DNA of 32,847 bases. Origin: Alphaproteobacteria bacterium. Its GTDB lineage: Bacteria; Pseudomonadota; Alphaproteobacteria; Rickettsiales; Deianiraeaceae. This document shows positions 1-8,961 of this stretch, piece after piece; positions within the stretch are counted from its first letter, which is position 1; each line of letters begins with the position of its first letter. The stretch is from positions 1 to 32,847 of the forward strand of contig JANYEN010000030.1 of NCBI GenBank assembly GCA_025363115.1, read 5' to 3'. A program made the translations under genes and the position numbers. The notes beneath the pieces are model-generated. The model worked only from the letters and a program-made list of their open reading frames with translations, did not search any database and was not told the origin of the DNA.

Positions 1-59
1 ATATCTTTTATATCGTGACGAGGTTTTATTTCAGGAAAATTAGCAAAACAAAAATCCAT
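1..59 (-). CDS. possible 5' end of an unidentified gene leaving the window
   Basis: An ATG on the minus strand at 59 opens 19 codons that run off the left edge without a stop (begins MDFCFANFPEIKPRHDIKD). It would be transcribed divergently from the gene at 92, leaving about 32 bases between the two starts. The fragment is too short to recognise a family, and an open stretch of this length can occur by chance, so this is only a candidate. Confidence 0.25.
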   Translation of the reverse strand, partial: MDFCFANFPEIKPRHDIKD

Positions 60-91
60 TAAAGAACTTTTAAAAATTTATAAAGTAAAAT

Positions 92-1354
92 ATGAAAAGT
101 TTAGCTATAGCCAGTTTGTTTATGGCAAATATATCAATTACTCCAGTCGCACAAATAAAACAAATGCGCGATTATGCAAATAAAATGGGATTTGAAATAG
201 TTTTTAAATCAGAGCTAAACAATAATTATCATAAAACACTTGATGAACTAAATAAAGCTGATATTTTTATTGGCGATTTAACACCTTTTTTGAGCATTGA
301 ACCTGAATCCGATATAACTTTTTTGCTTGGCTTGGCAACGGCTAAAGAAAAGCCAGTGTTTAATTATATGAATGTCAATGAACCATTTTATGCTAGGCAT
401 AAATTTTGGAATAACGAAGAATTTAAAAAAGTTGGCATTTTGGAATTTGACAAATTAGGTAATAGAATTGAAAATATGGGTAAAAACCAAGATAAGCGAG
501 AGCTAATTATTTATGATAAAAATGATATTTTATTTTGCGACCCCGATAATCAAAATAATTTAATGCTTGAAGGTCCTTCAATAATGACAAATAGCTTTGT
601 TTTAACTCCTGATATTATTGGCAGAGAAATTAATAAAAATGAAATTTATAGTAACATAGAAGTATTTAAAGCTACCATTGATGTTATTAGACAAAGAGTA
701 AAACTTGGGCAACTTGGAGTGCATAAATTTGCAAAAGAGCAATCCGCAATTAAGCAATCTTTTTATATTGCTGGTCCCGATGTGTTTTTCACTAACTTAA
801 ATGAAAACTTTGAAAAAAAGAAAAATATTATGAAAGATTTTGGATTAATTGGAATTCCTCCCACTGAAAATCAACTTGATTTTGAAAAAATGCAATCGTG
901 GAAAAGAAAAAATGGCAATAATTTTAATATGAGAAAAGAAATTTATATGGCTGATGTTCAAACTATGCATAATACTGCTGGAGGAACTTTTAATTTTACC
1001 CCATTTCAGGGAGTTTTTGCGGATTCTGGAACTATATTTGAATTTGGATACACAACTGGACTTAAAAAACCATTTGTGGTTTATAGTAATGATCCTCGTA
1101 ATATAAATACTAGAATTAAAGAATGGGGTGATAATTTTGGTGCTAAACAGGCAATTGATTTAAAAATATATAGTCAAAATATACGTTATGGTAATTTAAT
1201 AGATTCTGCAATTTTAAATAATAACGTTTCTTTGGATAATGTAATAAATTACAGAGATTTTAGCGAAATATATAATAAATCTAACAAGCAGGAATATTTT
1301 ACAAATACGCAAGCTTTTGAAAAAGCAATAAGTGAACTTTCAGCACAAAAATAA
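92..1354 (+). CDS. tandem-domain nucleoside 2-deoxyribosyltransferase-like protein
   Basis: The family transfers deoxyribose between bases or hydrolyses nucleoside N-glycosidic bonds in purine/pyrimidine salvage. The 420-residue product contains two copies of the fold. The C-terminal copy (about residues 222-345) has the N-terminal IAGPDVFF strand, an acidic residue at D288 and the active-site segment DSGTIFEFG (311-319) with the expected catalytic Glu at 317. The N-terminal copy (about 1-95) keeps the same outline (SLAIASLFMAN; KADIFIGDL) but its matching segment reads ESDITFLLG (72-80), so Leu replaces the Glu and the Gly-Thr pair is lost. One half is therefore probably catalytic and the other structural. 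Usual single-domain members are about 150-170 residues. No Shine-Dalgarno precedes the ATG. The substrate cannot be told from sequence. Confidence 0.72.
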   Translation: MKSLAIASLFMANISITPVAQIKQMRDYANKMGFEIVFKSELNNNYHKTLDELNKADIFIGDLTPFLSIEPESDITFLLGLATAKEKPVFNYMNVNEPFYARHKFWNNEEFKKVGILEFDKLGNRIENMGKNQDKRELIIYDKNDILFCDPDNQNNLMLEGPSIMTNSFVLTPDIIGREINKNEIYSNIEVFKATIDVIRQRVKLGQLGVHKFAKEQSAIKQSFYIAGPDVFFTNLNENFEKKKNIMKDFGLIGIPPTENQLDFEKMQSWKRKNGNNFNMRKEIYMADVQTMHNTAGGTFNFTPFQGVFADSGTIFEFGYTTGLKKPFVVYSNDPRNINTRIKEWGDNFGAKQAIDLKIYSQNIRYGNLIDSAILNNNVSLDNVINYRDFSEIYNKSNKQEYFTNTQAFEKAISELSAQK

Positions 1355-1473
1355 AACTTGAAAAAACTATTTTATCAAAAAGTTATTGACTATTATTTAA
1401 AAAATCGATTATTTTATATATACAAATTATCAAATATATTTAGAGAATTAATAAAAATTATTTAATTAGCATT

Positions 1474-1953
1474 ATGGATTTGAAACTTGAAGAAACTGCT
1501 CCCAATTTTAAACTTGCAGACGAAAATGGAAAAATAGTTAGTCTTTCTGATTATAAAGGTAAAAATGTGGTTTTATATTTTTATCCAAAAGATAATACCC
1601 CTGGTTGCACTTTAGAAGCTCAGGATTTTTCTAAAATGATTTCAGATTTTCACGATAATAACGCAATAGTTATTGGAATATCAAAAGATACTTCAAGTTG
1701 CCACAGAAGCTTTATTGATACTTATGATTTAAAAGTGATATTATTGGCTGACGTTGATGGTCAAGTATGTGAAGAATATGGAGTAATGGGAGTTAAAAAA
1801 ATGTTTAGTAAAGAATATCACGGCATTAATAGAATGACTTTTTTGATTGATTCAGCAGGAAAAATAGCTTATATTTGGTCTAAGGTAAGCGTGAATAATC
1901 ATGCTACTGAAGTTTTAGAAAAAATTAAAAGTTTGTCAAACAGAGTAAGTTAA
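1474..1953 (+). CDS. bcp: peroxiredoxin, Bcp/PrxQ type
   Basis: This is a thiol peroxidase that reduces hydrogen peroxide and organic hydroperoxides in the cytoplasm. The 159-residue length is typical of Bcp. The peroxidatic cysteine lies in DNTPGCTLEAQDFS, with the family's TPGCT motif, and the thioredoxin-like core follows (VVLYFYPKD, VIGISKDT, MTFLIDSAGKIAYIW). The residue five positions after the peroxidatic Cys, where many Bcp proteins carry the resolving Cys, is Gln here. The protein therefore either works as a 1-Cys enzyme or uses one of its later cysteines (in SSCHRSF or QVCEEYG). It stands alone, 120 bases after the preceding gene and about 85 bases before rplU. Confidence 0.9.
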   Translation: MDLKLEETAPNFKLADENGKIVSLSDYKGKNVVLYFYPKDNTPGCTLEAQDFSKMISDFHDNNAIVIGISKDTSSCHRSFIDTYDLKVILLADVDGQVCEEYGVMGVKKMFSKEYHGINRMTFLIDSAGKIAYIWSKVSVNNHATEVLEKIKSLSNRVS

Positions 1954-2038
1954 GATGCCTTTGAAATAAATTTCTTGACAATTAATTAAAGCCAATGTTT
2001 TTGATTTTAATACATTTTACATAACCTTAATTAATTAT

Positions 2039-2347
2039 ATGTTTGCGGTAGTTGCCTTTGGTGGAAAGCAATATAAATTTGAGCCAAATTTTATATCTGA
2101 AGTAGAAAAAATAGAAGGCAAAGTAGGCGATGTAGTTACTTTTGAAAATGTGATTTTTATAGTAAATGATGATGAATCGATAACAGAAAGTAAAACAGCT
2201 GTAGTTTCTGGAATTATTGCAAGACAATTTAAATGTAAAAAAATTAGGGTTTTTAAAAAACGCCAAAGAACATCTGGTTTTGAAAAATCTCAAGGACACA
2301 GACAGGCAAACACTGGAATACTTATTAAAGAAATTAAATTTAATTAA
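2039..2347 (+). CDS. rplU: 50S ribosomal protein L21
   Basis: This is a large-subunit protein that binds 23S rRNA. The 102 residues match the family's length and start with MFAVVAFGGKQYKFEP, the usual N-terminal GGKQY signature. The end carries the basic rRNA-binding stretch KIRVFKKRQRTSGFEKSQGH followed by RQANTGILIKEI. It is followed three bases later by rpmA, the near-universal rplU-rpmA pair, which supports both calls. A TTGACA lies upstream at 1975-1980, but no -10 element sits at proper spacing. Confidence 0.97.
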   Translation: MFAVVAFGGKQYKFEPNFISEVEKIEGKVGDVVTFENVIFIVNDDESITESKTAVVSGIIARQFKCKKIRVFKKRQRTSGFEKSQGHRQANTGILIKEIKFN

Positions 2348-2350
2348 TTT

Positions 2351-2614
2351 ATGGCTAGTAAAAAAGCAGGAGGCAGTTCAAATAATGGTAGAGATTCCGC
2401 TGGTCGTAGATTGGGCTTAAAAAAATTTGGTGGTGAAAAAATTACGGTTGGTCAAATTATACTTCGTCAGCGAGGCACAAAATATAAAACAGGTCGCAAC
2501 GTTTTTATTGGCAAAGATCACACTATCCATGCAGCTATCGATGGCATTGTTGGCTTCCATAAAATTGCTGGCAATAGAATGGCTGTAGACGTTATAGCTA
2601 TTGACGCAATTTAA
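2351..2614 (+). CDS. rpmA: 50S ribosomal protein L27
   Basis: L27 has an N-terminal tail that reaches the peptidyl-transferase centre. The 87-residue protein begins [20 protein letters not shown] and continues [20 protein letters not shown], the family's most conserved section. The middle ([21 protein letters not shown]) also matches closely. No N-terminal extension of the kind cleaved in Firmicutes is present. It lies three bases after rplU and 12 bases before argS, so the three are probably cotranscribed. Confidence 0.97.
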   Translation: MASKKAGGSSNNGRDSAGRRLGLKKFGGEKITVGQIILRQRGTKYKTGRNVFIGKDHTIHAAIDGIVGFHKIAGNRMAVDVIAIDAI

Positions 2615-2626
2615 TAAAATTGCAAA

Positions 2627-4459
2627 ATGTTTGCAATTGATAAAATAAAAAAAATTTTATTTGATGCAACCCCTAAACCAGAAGACTTTGATTTCAAAAA
2701 AATCATCGTTAGTCTACCCCCAGAAGAACTTAGAAACAATTTTGATATAGCAACAAATTTGCCAATGGTTTTAGCCAAAAGCTTTGGTAAAAATCCTATA
2801 GACATTGCTAATGATTTGGCAAATAAAATTAAATCTTATGTTGAATTTGCCCAAGTTGCAAAGCCAGGCTTTATTAATATAAAAATGCCACAATTGTTTT
2901 GGGAAGAAGAAATAATGACTATTTTGGAAGAAGAAAAACAAGGCAAAGAATATGAGCGAATATTAGATAAAATTGAAAAAAACCCTGACTTGCAAAAAAA
3001 ATTAGGTTATGGATTTGAAAATATTGGGCAGGGCGAAAAAATAAACGTTGAATTTGTTTCGTGTAACCCGACAGGACCCATGCATATTGGACATGTTAGA
3101 GGAGCAATTTATGGCGACGTGTTATGTAGTTTACTTGAAAAATCAGGTTTTGATGTGACTCGCGAATTTTATATAAACGACGCTGGTGGGCAGATTGATA
3201 CTTTGTATAAGTCGTCTTCTTTTAGATATCAGCAATGGAAAAAAAATGATTTTAGCGAACCAATGCCATCTGGTTTATATGAGGGGGAATATTTAATTGA
3301 TGAAATAAAAACTACCTGGGGTCTAGCATTAAAAGATATGGAGGAGAGAATTAAACTAGGCGATACAAGAGATCTGCTAGTAAACACAATGTTTCTTCCT
3401 AAAAACGGATATAGTGTGGGACCTGCTTTTACAATGGAAGAGAATATAAAAAATATTGGCATGATGGCTATGATGAATCTAATTACTGGAAATTTGACTG
3501 ATCTTAAAGTTGGGCATAACAAGTTTACATTTGAAACAGATGTAATAAAAAATGAAAGAGTAAGTCAAGCATTTAATGAATTAAAAAGTAAAAATTTAAT
3601 TGAAAAAAAAATATTAGAAGCGCCAAAAGGAAAGTTGCTAGAAGATTGGGAAGAGAGAGAACAGGAAGTTTTTTTATCGACTACATATGGAGATGATGTT
3701 GACCGACCATTAAAAAAAAGTGACGGTAGTTACACATATTTTGCTGGCGATGTTGGGTATCATTACGATAAATTACAGCGAGGGTTTAAAAAAATGGTGC
3801 TGGTTTTGGGTAGCGACCACAAAGGATATAAAAAGCGGATTATGGCAGCAGTAAATGCTTTGAGCGATGGTCAAGCAGAAATTGAAGTAAAACTATGCGA
3901 AATGGTTAATTTTTTAAAAAATGGCGAGCCAGTTAAAATGTCTAAACGGGCAGGAAATTTTTTATTGGCATCGGATGTTTTGCAAGAAGTTGATGTTGAT
4001 ATTATCAGATTTATGATGTTAACTCGTAAAAATGACACAATTTTAAATTTTGATTTTGAAAAAGTCAAAGAGCAATCAAAAGATAACCCTGTTTTTTATG
4101 TTCAATATGCCCATGCACGGTGTTGTTCGATAATTGCTAAGGCTAATGAAAAATTTGGCAATATTCAACCTCAAACACCAGATTTAACCGATAATAATTT
4201 GAGGCAATTAGTAATAAATTTGGCTAATTATCCGCAAATTATAAAAACTGCAGTTAGCAAATATGAACCTCATTTATTAATGTTTTATATTATTGATATT
4301 GCCTCAAAATTTCATTCTATTTGGAATAATGGGCTAAGATTTGTCGACGAAAATGATATAAAAAAAACTGGTCAAAATTTATCGGTGATTTTAGCTGTAA
4401 AAAGCATAATTGGATCTACTTTAAATGTTTGTAATATTGAGCCACTAGATAAAATGTAA
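2627..4459 (+). CDS. argS: arginyl-tRNA synthetase
   Basis: This class I synthetase charges tRNA-Arg. The 610-residue product is slightly longer than usual (550-590). An N-terminal tRNA-binding (Add-1) domain covers about residues 1-100. The catalytic domain opens with VEFVSCNPTGPMHIGHVRGA, the HIGH motif lying at 153-156 followed by the family's GAIYGD. The second signature is PVKMSKRAGNF, with KMSK starting near residue 437. The C-terminal part has the DALR-type anticodon-binding helical bundle (NPVFYVQYAHARCCSII onward). It sits between rpmA and holB with gaps of only 12 bases on each side, so it is operon-like although this gene order is not universal. Confidence 0.96.
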   Translation: MFAIDKIKKILFDATPKPEDFDFKKIIVSLPPEELRNNFDIATNLPMVLAKSFGKNPIDIANDLANKIKSYVEFAQVAKPGFINIKMPQLFWEEEIMTILEEEKQGKEYERILDKIEKNPDLQKKLGYGFENIGQGEKINVEFVSCNPTGPMHIGHVRGAIYGDVLCSLLEKSGFDVTREFYINDAGGQIDTLYKSSSFRYQQWKKNDFSEPMPSGLYEGEYLIDEIKTTWGLALKDMEERIKLGDTRDLLVNTMFLPKNGYSVGPAFTMEENIKNIGMMAMMNLITGNLTDLKVGHNKFTFETDVIKNERVSQAFNELKSKNLIEKKILEAPKGKLLEDWEEREQEVFLSTTYGDDVDRPLKKSDGSYTYFAGDVGYHYDKLQRGFKKMVLVLGSDHKGYKKRIMAAVNALSDGQAEIEVKLCEMVNFLKNGEPVKMSKRAGNFLLASDVLQEVDVDIIRFMMLTRKNDTILNFDFEKVKEQSKDNPVFYVQYAHARCCSIIAKANEKFGNIQPQTPDLTDNNLRQLVINLANYPQIIKTAVSKYEPHLLMFYIIDIASKFHSIWNNGLRFVDENDIKKTGQNLSVILAVKSIIGSTLNVCNIEPLDKM

Positions 4460-4471
4460 ATAATGTAAATT

Positions 4472-5425
4472 ATGGATTTACAAGCTAATCAAGATATAAT
4501 TGATGATTTATTACAAAAATTTGAGTCAAAAACACTTTACTCTTCAATATTATTTGTGGGTAGCCGTGGAATTGGTAAGGCAACTTTAATAAAAGAATTA
4601 ATAAAAAAAATCATCAAAAAAGAATCTACTTTTATTGAACAAGGGTTGCAAATAAAAATGCTTGAAAATCATAGCCATCCCGATGTTTTTAATTTTGGAA
4701 ATCGTGATATTGAAGATGAAAAAATGACGGTGGAAGGTGTCCGAAAAGTTATAGATTTTACTAACACATTACCTTCAATTTTATCTGCCAAATTTATTAT
4801 AATAGATTCTATAAACGAAATGAATAATGAATCATGTAATGCAATATTAAAAATATTAGAAGAACCTAGACCAAATGTTTATTTTTTTATAATTTGTCAT
4901 AATTTATCAACTGTAATTAAAACAGTTGTTTCTCGTTGCATAAAAGTTAATATACCTACCCCAAATTATGATAATGCTGTTAAAATATTGTCTTTAATGA
5001 ACAATAATCATTTAAATGAAATTCCTAAATATGTTTTTCTTTCGCAAAATAGTCCTGGAGAAGCATTATTTTTAATGGAAAAAGCGGGAATGGAAATTTA
5101 TAAGCAATTTTGCCTAGATGTTGTTAATAAAACTACCAATTCGGCTAAAATAATTATTAAAATTAGTCCACACGAAATAGAAAAAATAATAATTATTTTT
5201 GTAACTAGAATTTATAATTTAATTCTAGACTTTGGATTTAAAAAACAAGAAATACTTGCATTAACGGAAGAAAAACAAATTATAAATATTATACAAAAAT
5301 CTAACAATATAGAATATGTTATTAATAATTTTTCAAGAATATTGCAAATTATTCGCAATATAACTATACTTAATAATAATCATATGCTTTCGTGGCATCA
5401 GGTTTTGTTATTATTAAACTTATAA
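4472..5425 (+). CDS. holB: DNA polymerase III delta' subunit
   Basis: Delta' is the stator of the clamp loader that puts the beta sliding clamp onto DNA. The 317-residue protein has a P-loop-like SILFVGSRGIGKATLIKEL near residues 25-43. It also has the AAA+ stretch AKFIIIDSINEMNNESCNAI and LKILEEPRPNVYFFIIC, characteristic of the DnaX/HolB family, and the arginine-finger motif VVSRCIKV. No zinc-module CxxC set like that of DnaX or many other delta' proteins stands out. The length and absence of a tau-like C-terminus favour HolB over DnaX. It lies six bases before the transporter gene. Confidence 0.85.
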   Translation: MDLQANQDIIDDLLQKFESKTLYSSILFVGSRGIGKATLIKELIKKIIKKESTFIEQGLQIKMLENHSHPDVFNFGNRDIEDEKMTVEGVRKVIDFTNTLPSILSAKFIIIDSINEMNNESCNAILKILEEPRPNVYFFIICHNLSTVIKTVVSRCIKVNIPTPNYDNAVKILSLMNNNHLNEIPKYVFLSQNSPGEALFLMEKAGMEIYKQFCLDVVNKTTNSAKIIIKISPHEIEKIIIIFVTRIYNLILDFGFKKQEILALTEEKQIINIIQKSNNIEYVINNFSRILQIIRNITILNNNHMLSWHQVLLLLNL

Positions 5426-5431
5426 TATTTT

Positions 5432-7597
5432 ATGTTTAGGTATTTTTTTCAAGATTTTAAAGCCAGTATAAATGTTTTTTTTATTTCTATTCCCTTGTGT
5501 TTAGGCGTAGCAGTTGCGGCAAATGCTCCAGTTCAAGCTGGTATTATCTCTGGTATTATCGGGGGTATCGTTGTTGGATTATGTAGCGGGTCTCATGTTA
5601 ATGTTAGTGGACCCTCACCAGCCATGATTGCAACTATTTACTCAGCAATGCTACATTTTAAGGATTATAGAATATTTTTGTGTGCACTATTTTTATCTGG
5701 TATTATACAAATTATAATAGGTATAATAAAACTAGGTCGATTTGGTAGATATGTTCCCTTAAATGTAATTAACGGCCTATTGTTTGCAGTAGGAGCAATT
5801 TTAATTTTTAACCAATTCCCAGTATTAATTGGATATAGCACAGTTTCAACTGGAGATTTTGACTTTTTTAAAACCAACAGCAATGATAATACTTTAAAAA
5901 TTTTATATCATGCCATATCTCATCTTGATTTAGCTTGTACAATTATTGGATTTATATCTATTTTAATAGTATTATTTTATGATAAAATAAGTAAAAAATT
6001 TAAAACGCAAAATATTGGATCTTTAATAGTAGTAATATTTGGCATTGTTTCTGTTATTGTATTAAATTATATTGGAGATAATTTTTCTACATTACCACTA
6101 ACTGATAAACAATTAGTTCAGTTACCAGTATTTACTAGCTCTATATCTGGCAGATTTTTTGATTTAATTATGCATCCTAATTTTAGTTATCTTTGTAGGC
6201 TAGATGTGTTGTATATAGCTGTCATAATAGGGCTGATAGGCTCGGTAGAGTCTATTTTATCTACAGAAGCAGGAGATAAATTGGATAAAGAAAAAAGACA
6301 TACTTCTTTAAACAGAGAATTACTTGCACAAGGGGCAGGCAATGTAGTTGCTGGATTACTTGGTGGAATTCCTATAACAGCTTTAGTTCTTAGAACATCA
6401 GTTAATATTAATGCAGGCGCTAAAACCAAATCTTCTGCTATAATTAATGGATTTTTATTATTTTTAGCAGTATTATTAATTCCTAATATTTTAAATCAAG
6501 TACCTTTAGCTGCATTAGCAGCAGTTCTCATTATGTCTGGCATAAAACTTATAATACAAGTTGATTTAAAAAAAATATATAAACGTGGACATAGCTCTTT
6601 TATACCATTTGGCATTACAGTTGCTACTATATTTTTTACTAATTTATTAGAAGGAGTTTTGTTTGGTTTAATAGCATCTGCATTTTTTGTTCTTAAAAGT
6701 CATCAAAAAAATCCTTTTAAATCTATGTATGATAAATATAGTGTTGACGAAGCTATTAGAATTAAATTGCCAAGACAAGTTTCTTTTTTAAATAAAATCA
6801 CATTTGTTGATTTAATAAAATCGATACCCGCAAATTCCACTGTTATGATTGATGCAGAAGAATGTCAATACATTGATTATGATATTTTAGATATTATTAA
6901 AGATTTTAACGATTTTTATGCGCCTAATCATAATATCAAAGTTACGTTAAATGGATTTTTAGAAAAATATGAAATTAAAAATTCTCCTTTTATAGCAACA
7001 ATTACTAAAGAACAGCAAGAAAAAATGACCCCTGACCAAGTTTTAGAATGGATGATTGCTGGAAATAAAAGATTTATTAATGGTGAGCATATTTATCATA
7101 GTATAATAAAACAAAGGCAAAGCACCGCAACACAAGGACAACATCCAATGGCAGTTATTTTAAGTTGCATTGATTCGCGTTCGGCACCTGAGTTAATTTT
7201 TGACTTAGGCATAGGCGACGCAGTTAGCATTAGAATTGCAGGCAATATTGTTAATGAAGATATTATCAGTAGTATAGAATTTTCTTGTAAAGAGCTAGGC
7301 ACTAAGCTAATTGTTGTTTTAGGGCATACTGCCTGCGGAGCAATAAATGCAGTTTGCGATGGGTATTCTAAAAATGTTGCCAGAAGCATATTAGATAAAA
7401 TAAACCCTATTGTTGCAAAGGTTAAAGATTATATACCTAAAAATATTTTAGGAGAAGAGGTTATTAAAATGAACGTTATCAATTCTACTAATTTAATTGA
7501 AAAAAGTGCAATTATTAAAGAAATGATCGATTCTAAAGAAATAAAAATTGTGTCAGCAGTATACAACATTGCTACGGGAGTTGTAGAATTTATATAA
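5432..7597 (+). CDS. SulP-family anion transporter fused to a beta-carbonic anhydrase
   Basis: This inner-membrane protein joins a SulP permease to a carbonic anhydrase, so it most likely moves bicarbonate coupled to CO2 interconversion. Residues 1 to about 420 are highly hydrophobic and match SulP (early APVQAGIISGIIGGIVVG and VNVSGPSPAMIATIY; later VGLIGSVESILSTEAGDKLD-type stretch). About residues 435-535 resemble a short STAS-like linker. Residues 545-721 are a beta-carbonic anhydrase with complete zinc ligands: C579 and D581 in SCIDSRSAPEL, and H632 and C635 in LGHTACGAINA. The total length of 721 residues fits known SulP-CA fusions. It follows holB by six bases. Sulphate transport is the main alternative, but the fused enzyme makes bicarbonate likelier. 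Confidence 0.88.
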   Translation: MFRYFFQDFKASINVFFISIPLCLGVAVAANAPVQAGIISGIIGGIVVGLCSGSHVNVSGPSPAMIATIYSAMLHFKDYRIFLCALFLSGIIQIIIGIIKLGRFGRYVPLNVINGLLFAVGAILIFNQFPVLIGYSTVSTGDFDFFKTNSNDNTLKILYHAISHLDLACTIIGFISILIVLFYDKISKKFKTQNIGSLIVVIFGIVSVIVLNYIGDNFSTLPLTDKQLVQLPVFTSSISGRFFDLIMHPNFSYLCRLDVLYIAVIIGLIGSVESILSTEAGDKLDKEKRHTSLNRELLAQGAGNVVAGLLGGIPITALVLRTSVNINAGAKTKSSAIINGFLLFLAVLLIPNILNQVPLAALAAVLIMSGIKLIIQVDLKKIYKRGHSSFIPFGITVATIFFTNLLEGVLFGLIASAFFVLKSHQKNPFKSMYDKYSVDEAIRIKLPRQVSFLNKITFVDLIKSIPANSTVMIDAEECQYIDYDILDIIKDFNDFYAPNHNIKVTLNGFLEKYEIKNSPFIATITKEQQEKMTPDQVLEWMIAGNKRFINGEHIYHSIIKQRQSTATQGQHPMAVILSCIDSRSAPELIFDLGIGDAVSIRIAGNIVNEDIISSIEFSCKELGTKLIVVLGHTACGAINAVCDGYSKNVARSILDKINPIVAKVKDYIPKNILGEEVIKMNVINSTNLIEKSAIIKEMIDSKEIKIVSAVYNIATGVVEFI

Positions 7598-7657
7598 ATT
7601 ATTTTGAAAATGATAAAATTAATGATGAGTTTTTAAAAACTGGAATACCTAACAAAA

Positions 7658-8398
7658 ATGTCTATGCAAAATATTCCTCAACACGATAAGCCTATGACCC
7701 TTGGTAGTCATTTACAGGAGTTTAAAACACGAGTTATTTATTGTTGCATATTTTTTGTTATTTGTTTTGGCTTTAGTTATTATTTTTCAGAAAATATTTT
7801 ATATTTTATAGCCCAGCCTTTATTAAAAATAATTGGCAATAGAATGATATACACCTCAATAACTGAACCGTTTTTTGTTTATATAAAAATTGCTGGTTTA
7901 ACTGCATTGGCTTTGGCTATTCCTTTTTTGATGATCCAAATATATTTATTTATTTCTCCTGCCTTACATTATAATGAAAAAAAATGGATCGCTGGAACTG
8001 GCATTGTTTTTGTATCGATGTTTGTAATAGGAATGAGTTTAATGTATTATGCTATTTTACCTATCGGTATAAAATTTTTAATGACATATAATAAAGCTCA
8101 ATCTTTAATTTTGCAATTGCAAGCCAAGTTAAGCGACTATATTGAAATGATTTTTCAGTTATCAATTGGATTCGGTTTAGCATTTGAGTTACCTGTTTTA
8201 TTAGTTATATTGGCAAAAATTGGCATTATAAGTTATCGTCATTTGCAAAAATTTCGTAGATTGGCAGTGGTTTTAATTTTTATAATAGCGGCTGTTGTAA
8301 CTCCTCCAGATGTTTTAAGCCAGGTAATTTTAGGCGTGATAATGATGGCATTTTATGAAATAACTATTTTAATTTGTAAATATATACAGCCAAATTAA
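7658..8398 (+). CDS. tatC: Sec-independent protein translocase TatC
   Basis: TatC is the multi-spanning receptor of the twin-arginine export pathway, which moves folded proteins across the inner membrane. The 246 residues and six hydrophobic segments are typical. The conserved N-terminal cytoplasmic motif is present as LGSHLQEFKTRVIY (HLxELRxR in the family, with Glu kept). The end of the core carries AAVVTPPDVLSQ, matching the strongly conserved TPPD segment. There is also an IPFLMIQIYLFISPAL stretch. No tatA or tatB gene is adjacent. The ATG at 7658 follows a 60-base gap; a second in-frame ATG lies two codons in. Confidence 0.95.
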   Translation: MSMQNIPQHDKPMTLGSHLQEFKTRVIYCCIFFVICFGFSYYFSENILYFIAQPLLKIIGNRMIYTSITEPFFVYIKIAGLTALALAIPFLMIQIYLFISPALHYNEKKWIAGTGIVFVSMFVIGMSLMYYAILPIGIKFLMTYNKAQSLILQLQAKLSDYIEMIFQLSIGFGLAFELPVLLVILAKIGIISYRHLQKFRRLAVVLIFIIAAVVTPPDVLSQVILGVIMMAFYEITILICKYIQPN

Positions 8399-8475
8399 TT
8401 AGCATATAATAAATAGTTGATTTTAAAATATTAAATAAATTAAATGCAGACAGTAGGTAAATAATTAAATATAAA

Positions 8476-8928
8476 ATGATTAACAAAGTTATATTATTAG
8501 GTAATCTTGGGCAAGATCCTGACGTAAAAATGTTGCCAAATGGTAACAAAGTAGTCAATTTATCAATAGCAACAACCGATTCTTGGAAAGATAAAGAAGG
8601 CATAAGACAAACAAAAACCGAATGGCATAGAGTGGTGATATTTAACGAAAATTTAATCAAAATTATAGAGACCAATCTGCACAAAGGTAGTCAAGTTTAT
8701 TTGGAAGGTTCTTTAAGAACCAGAAAATATGTTGATGGTTCGGGTGTAGAGAAAAAATCTACCGAAATTGTTATTCAAGGTTATCAAGATACAATTAAAA
8801 TGCTGGGTGCAAAAAATGGCGAAAGCTCTAACGCTTTATCAAATCAAAATGAAGGTAGTGATAATAATTATAGCGGAAATAAATCTTCTGCTTCCGATGA
8901 TGACATGGATGACGAAATTCCATTTTAA
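8476..8928 (+). CDS. ssb: single-stranded DNA-binding protein
   Basis: SSB coats single-stranded DNA during replication, repair and recombination and recruits partners through its acidic tail. The 150-residue protein starts MINKVILLGNLGQDPDVKML, the usual opening of the OB fold, and continues with TEWHRVVIFNENL and GSQVYLEGSLRTRKYVDGSG. A disordered Asn/Ser-rich linker follows from about residue 110. The C-terminal tip DDDMDDEIPF is a good version of the conserved acidic peptide. It is transcribed alone, with no Shine-Dalgarno upstream. Confidence 0.97.
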   Translation: MINKVILLGNLGQDPDVKMLPNGNKVVNLSIATTDSWKDKEGIRQTKTEWHRVVIFNENLIKIIETNLHKGSQVYLEGSLRTRKYVDGSGVEKKSTEIVIQGYQDTIKMLGAKNGESSNALSNQNEGSDNNYSGNKSSASDDDMDDEIPF

Positions 8929-8961
8929 TAAATTTAAGGCAATGATTGGTTGCTATCATAT

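Noticed and set aside
1975-2011. TTGACA before rplU as a promoter
   Set aside because: The nearest -10-like TTTAAT is about 25 bases away, too far for a sigma70 promoter.
2611-2805. Antisense ORFs inside argS, the SulP fusion, nusA and other genes
   Set aside because: They sit opposite strongly conserved coding sequence, have no motif and no start context. They are shadows of real genes.
8950-8961. TTG start for lnt
   Set aside because: It adds only four residues, and a standard ATG follows at 8962.
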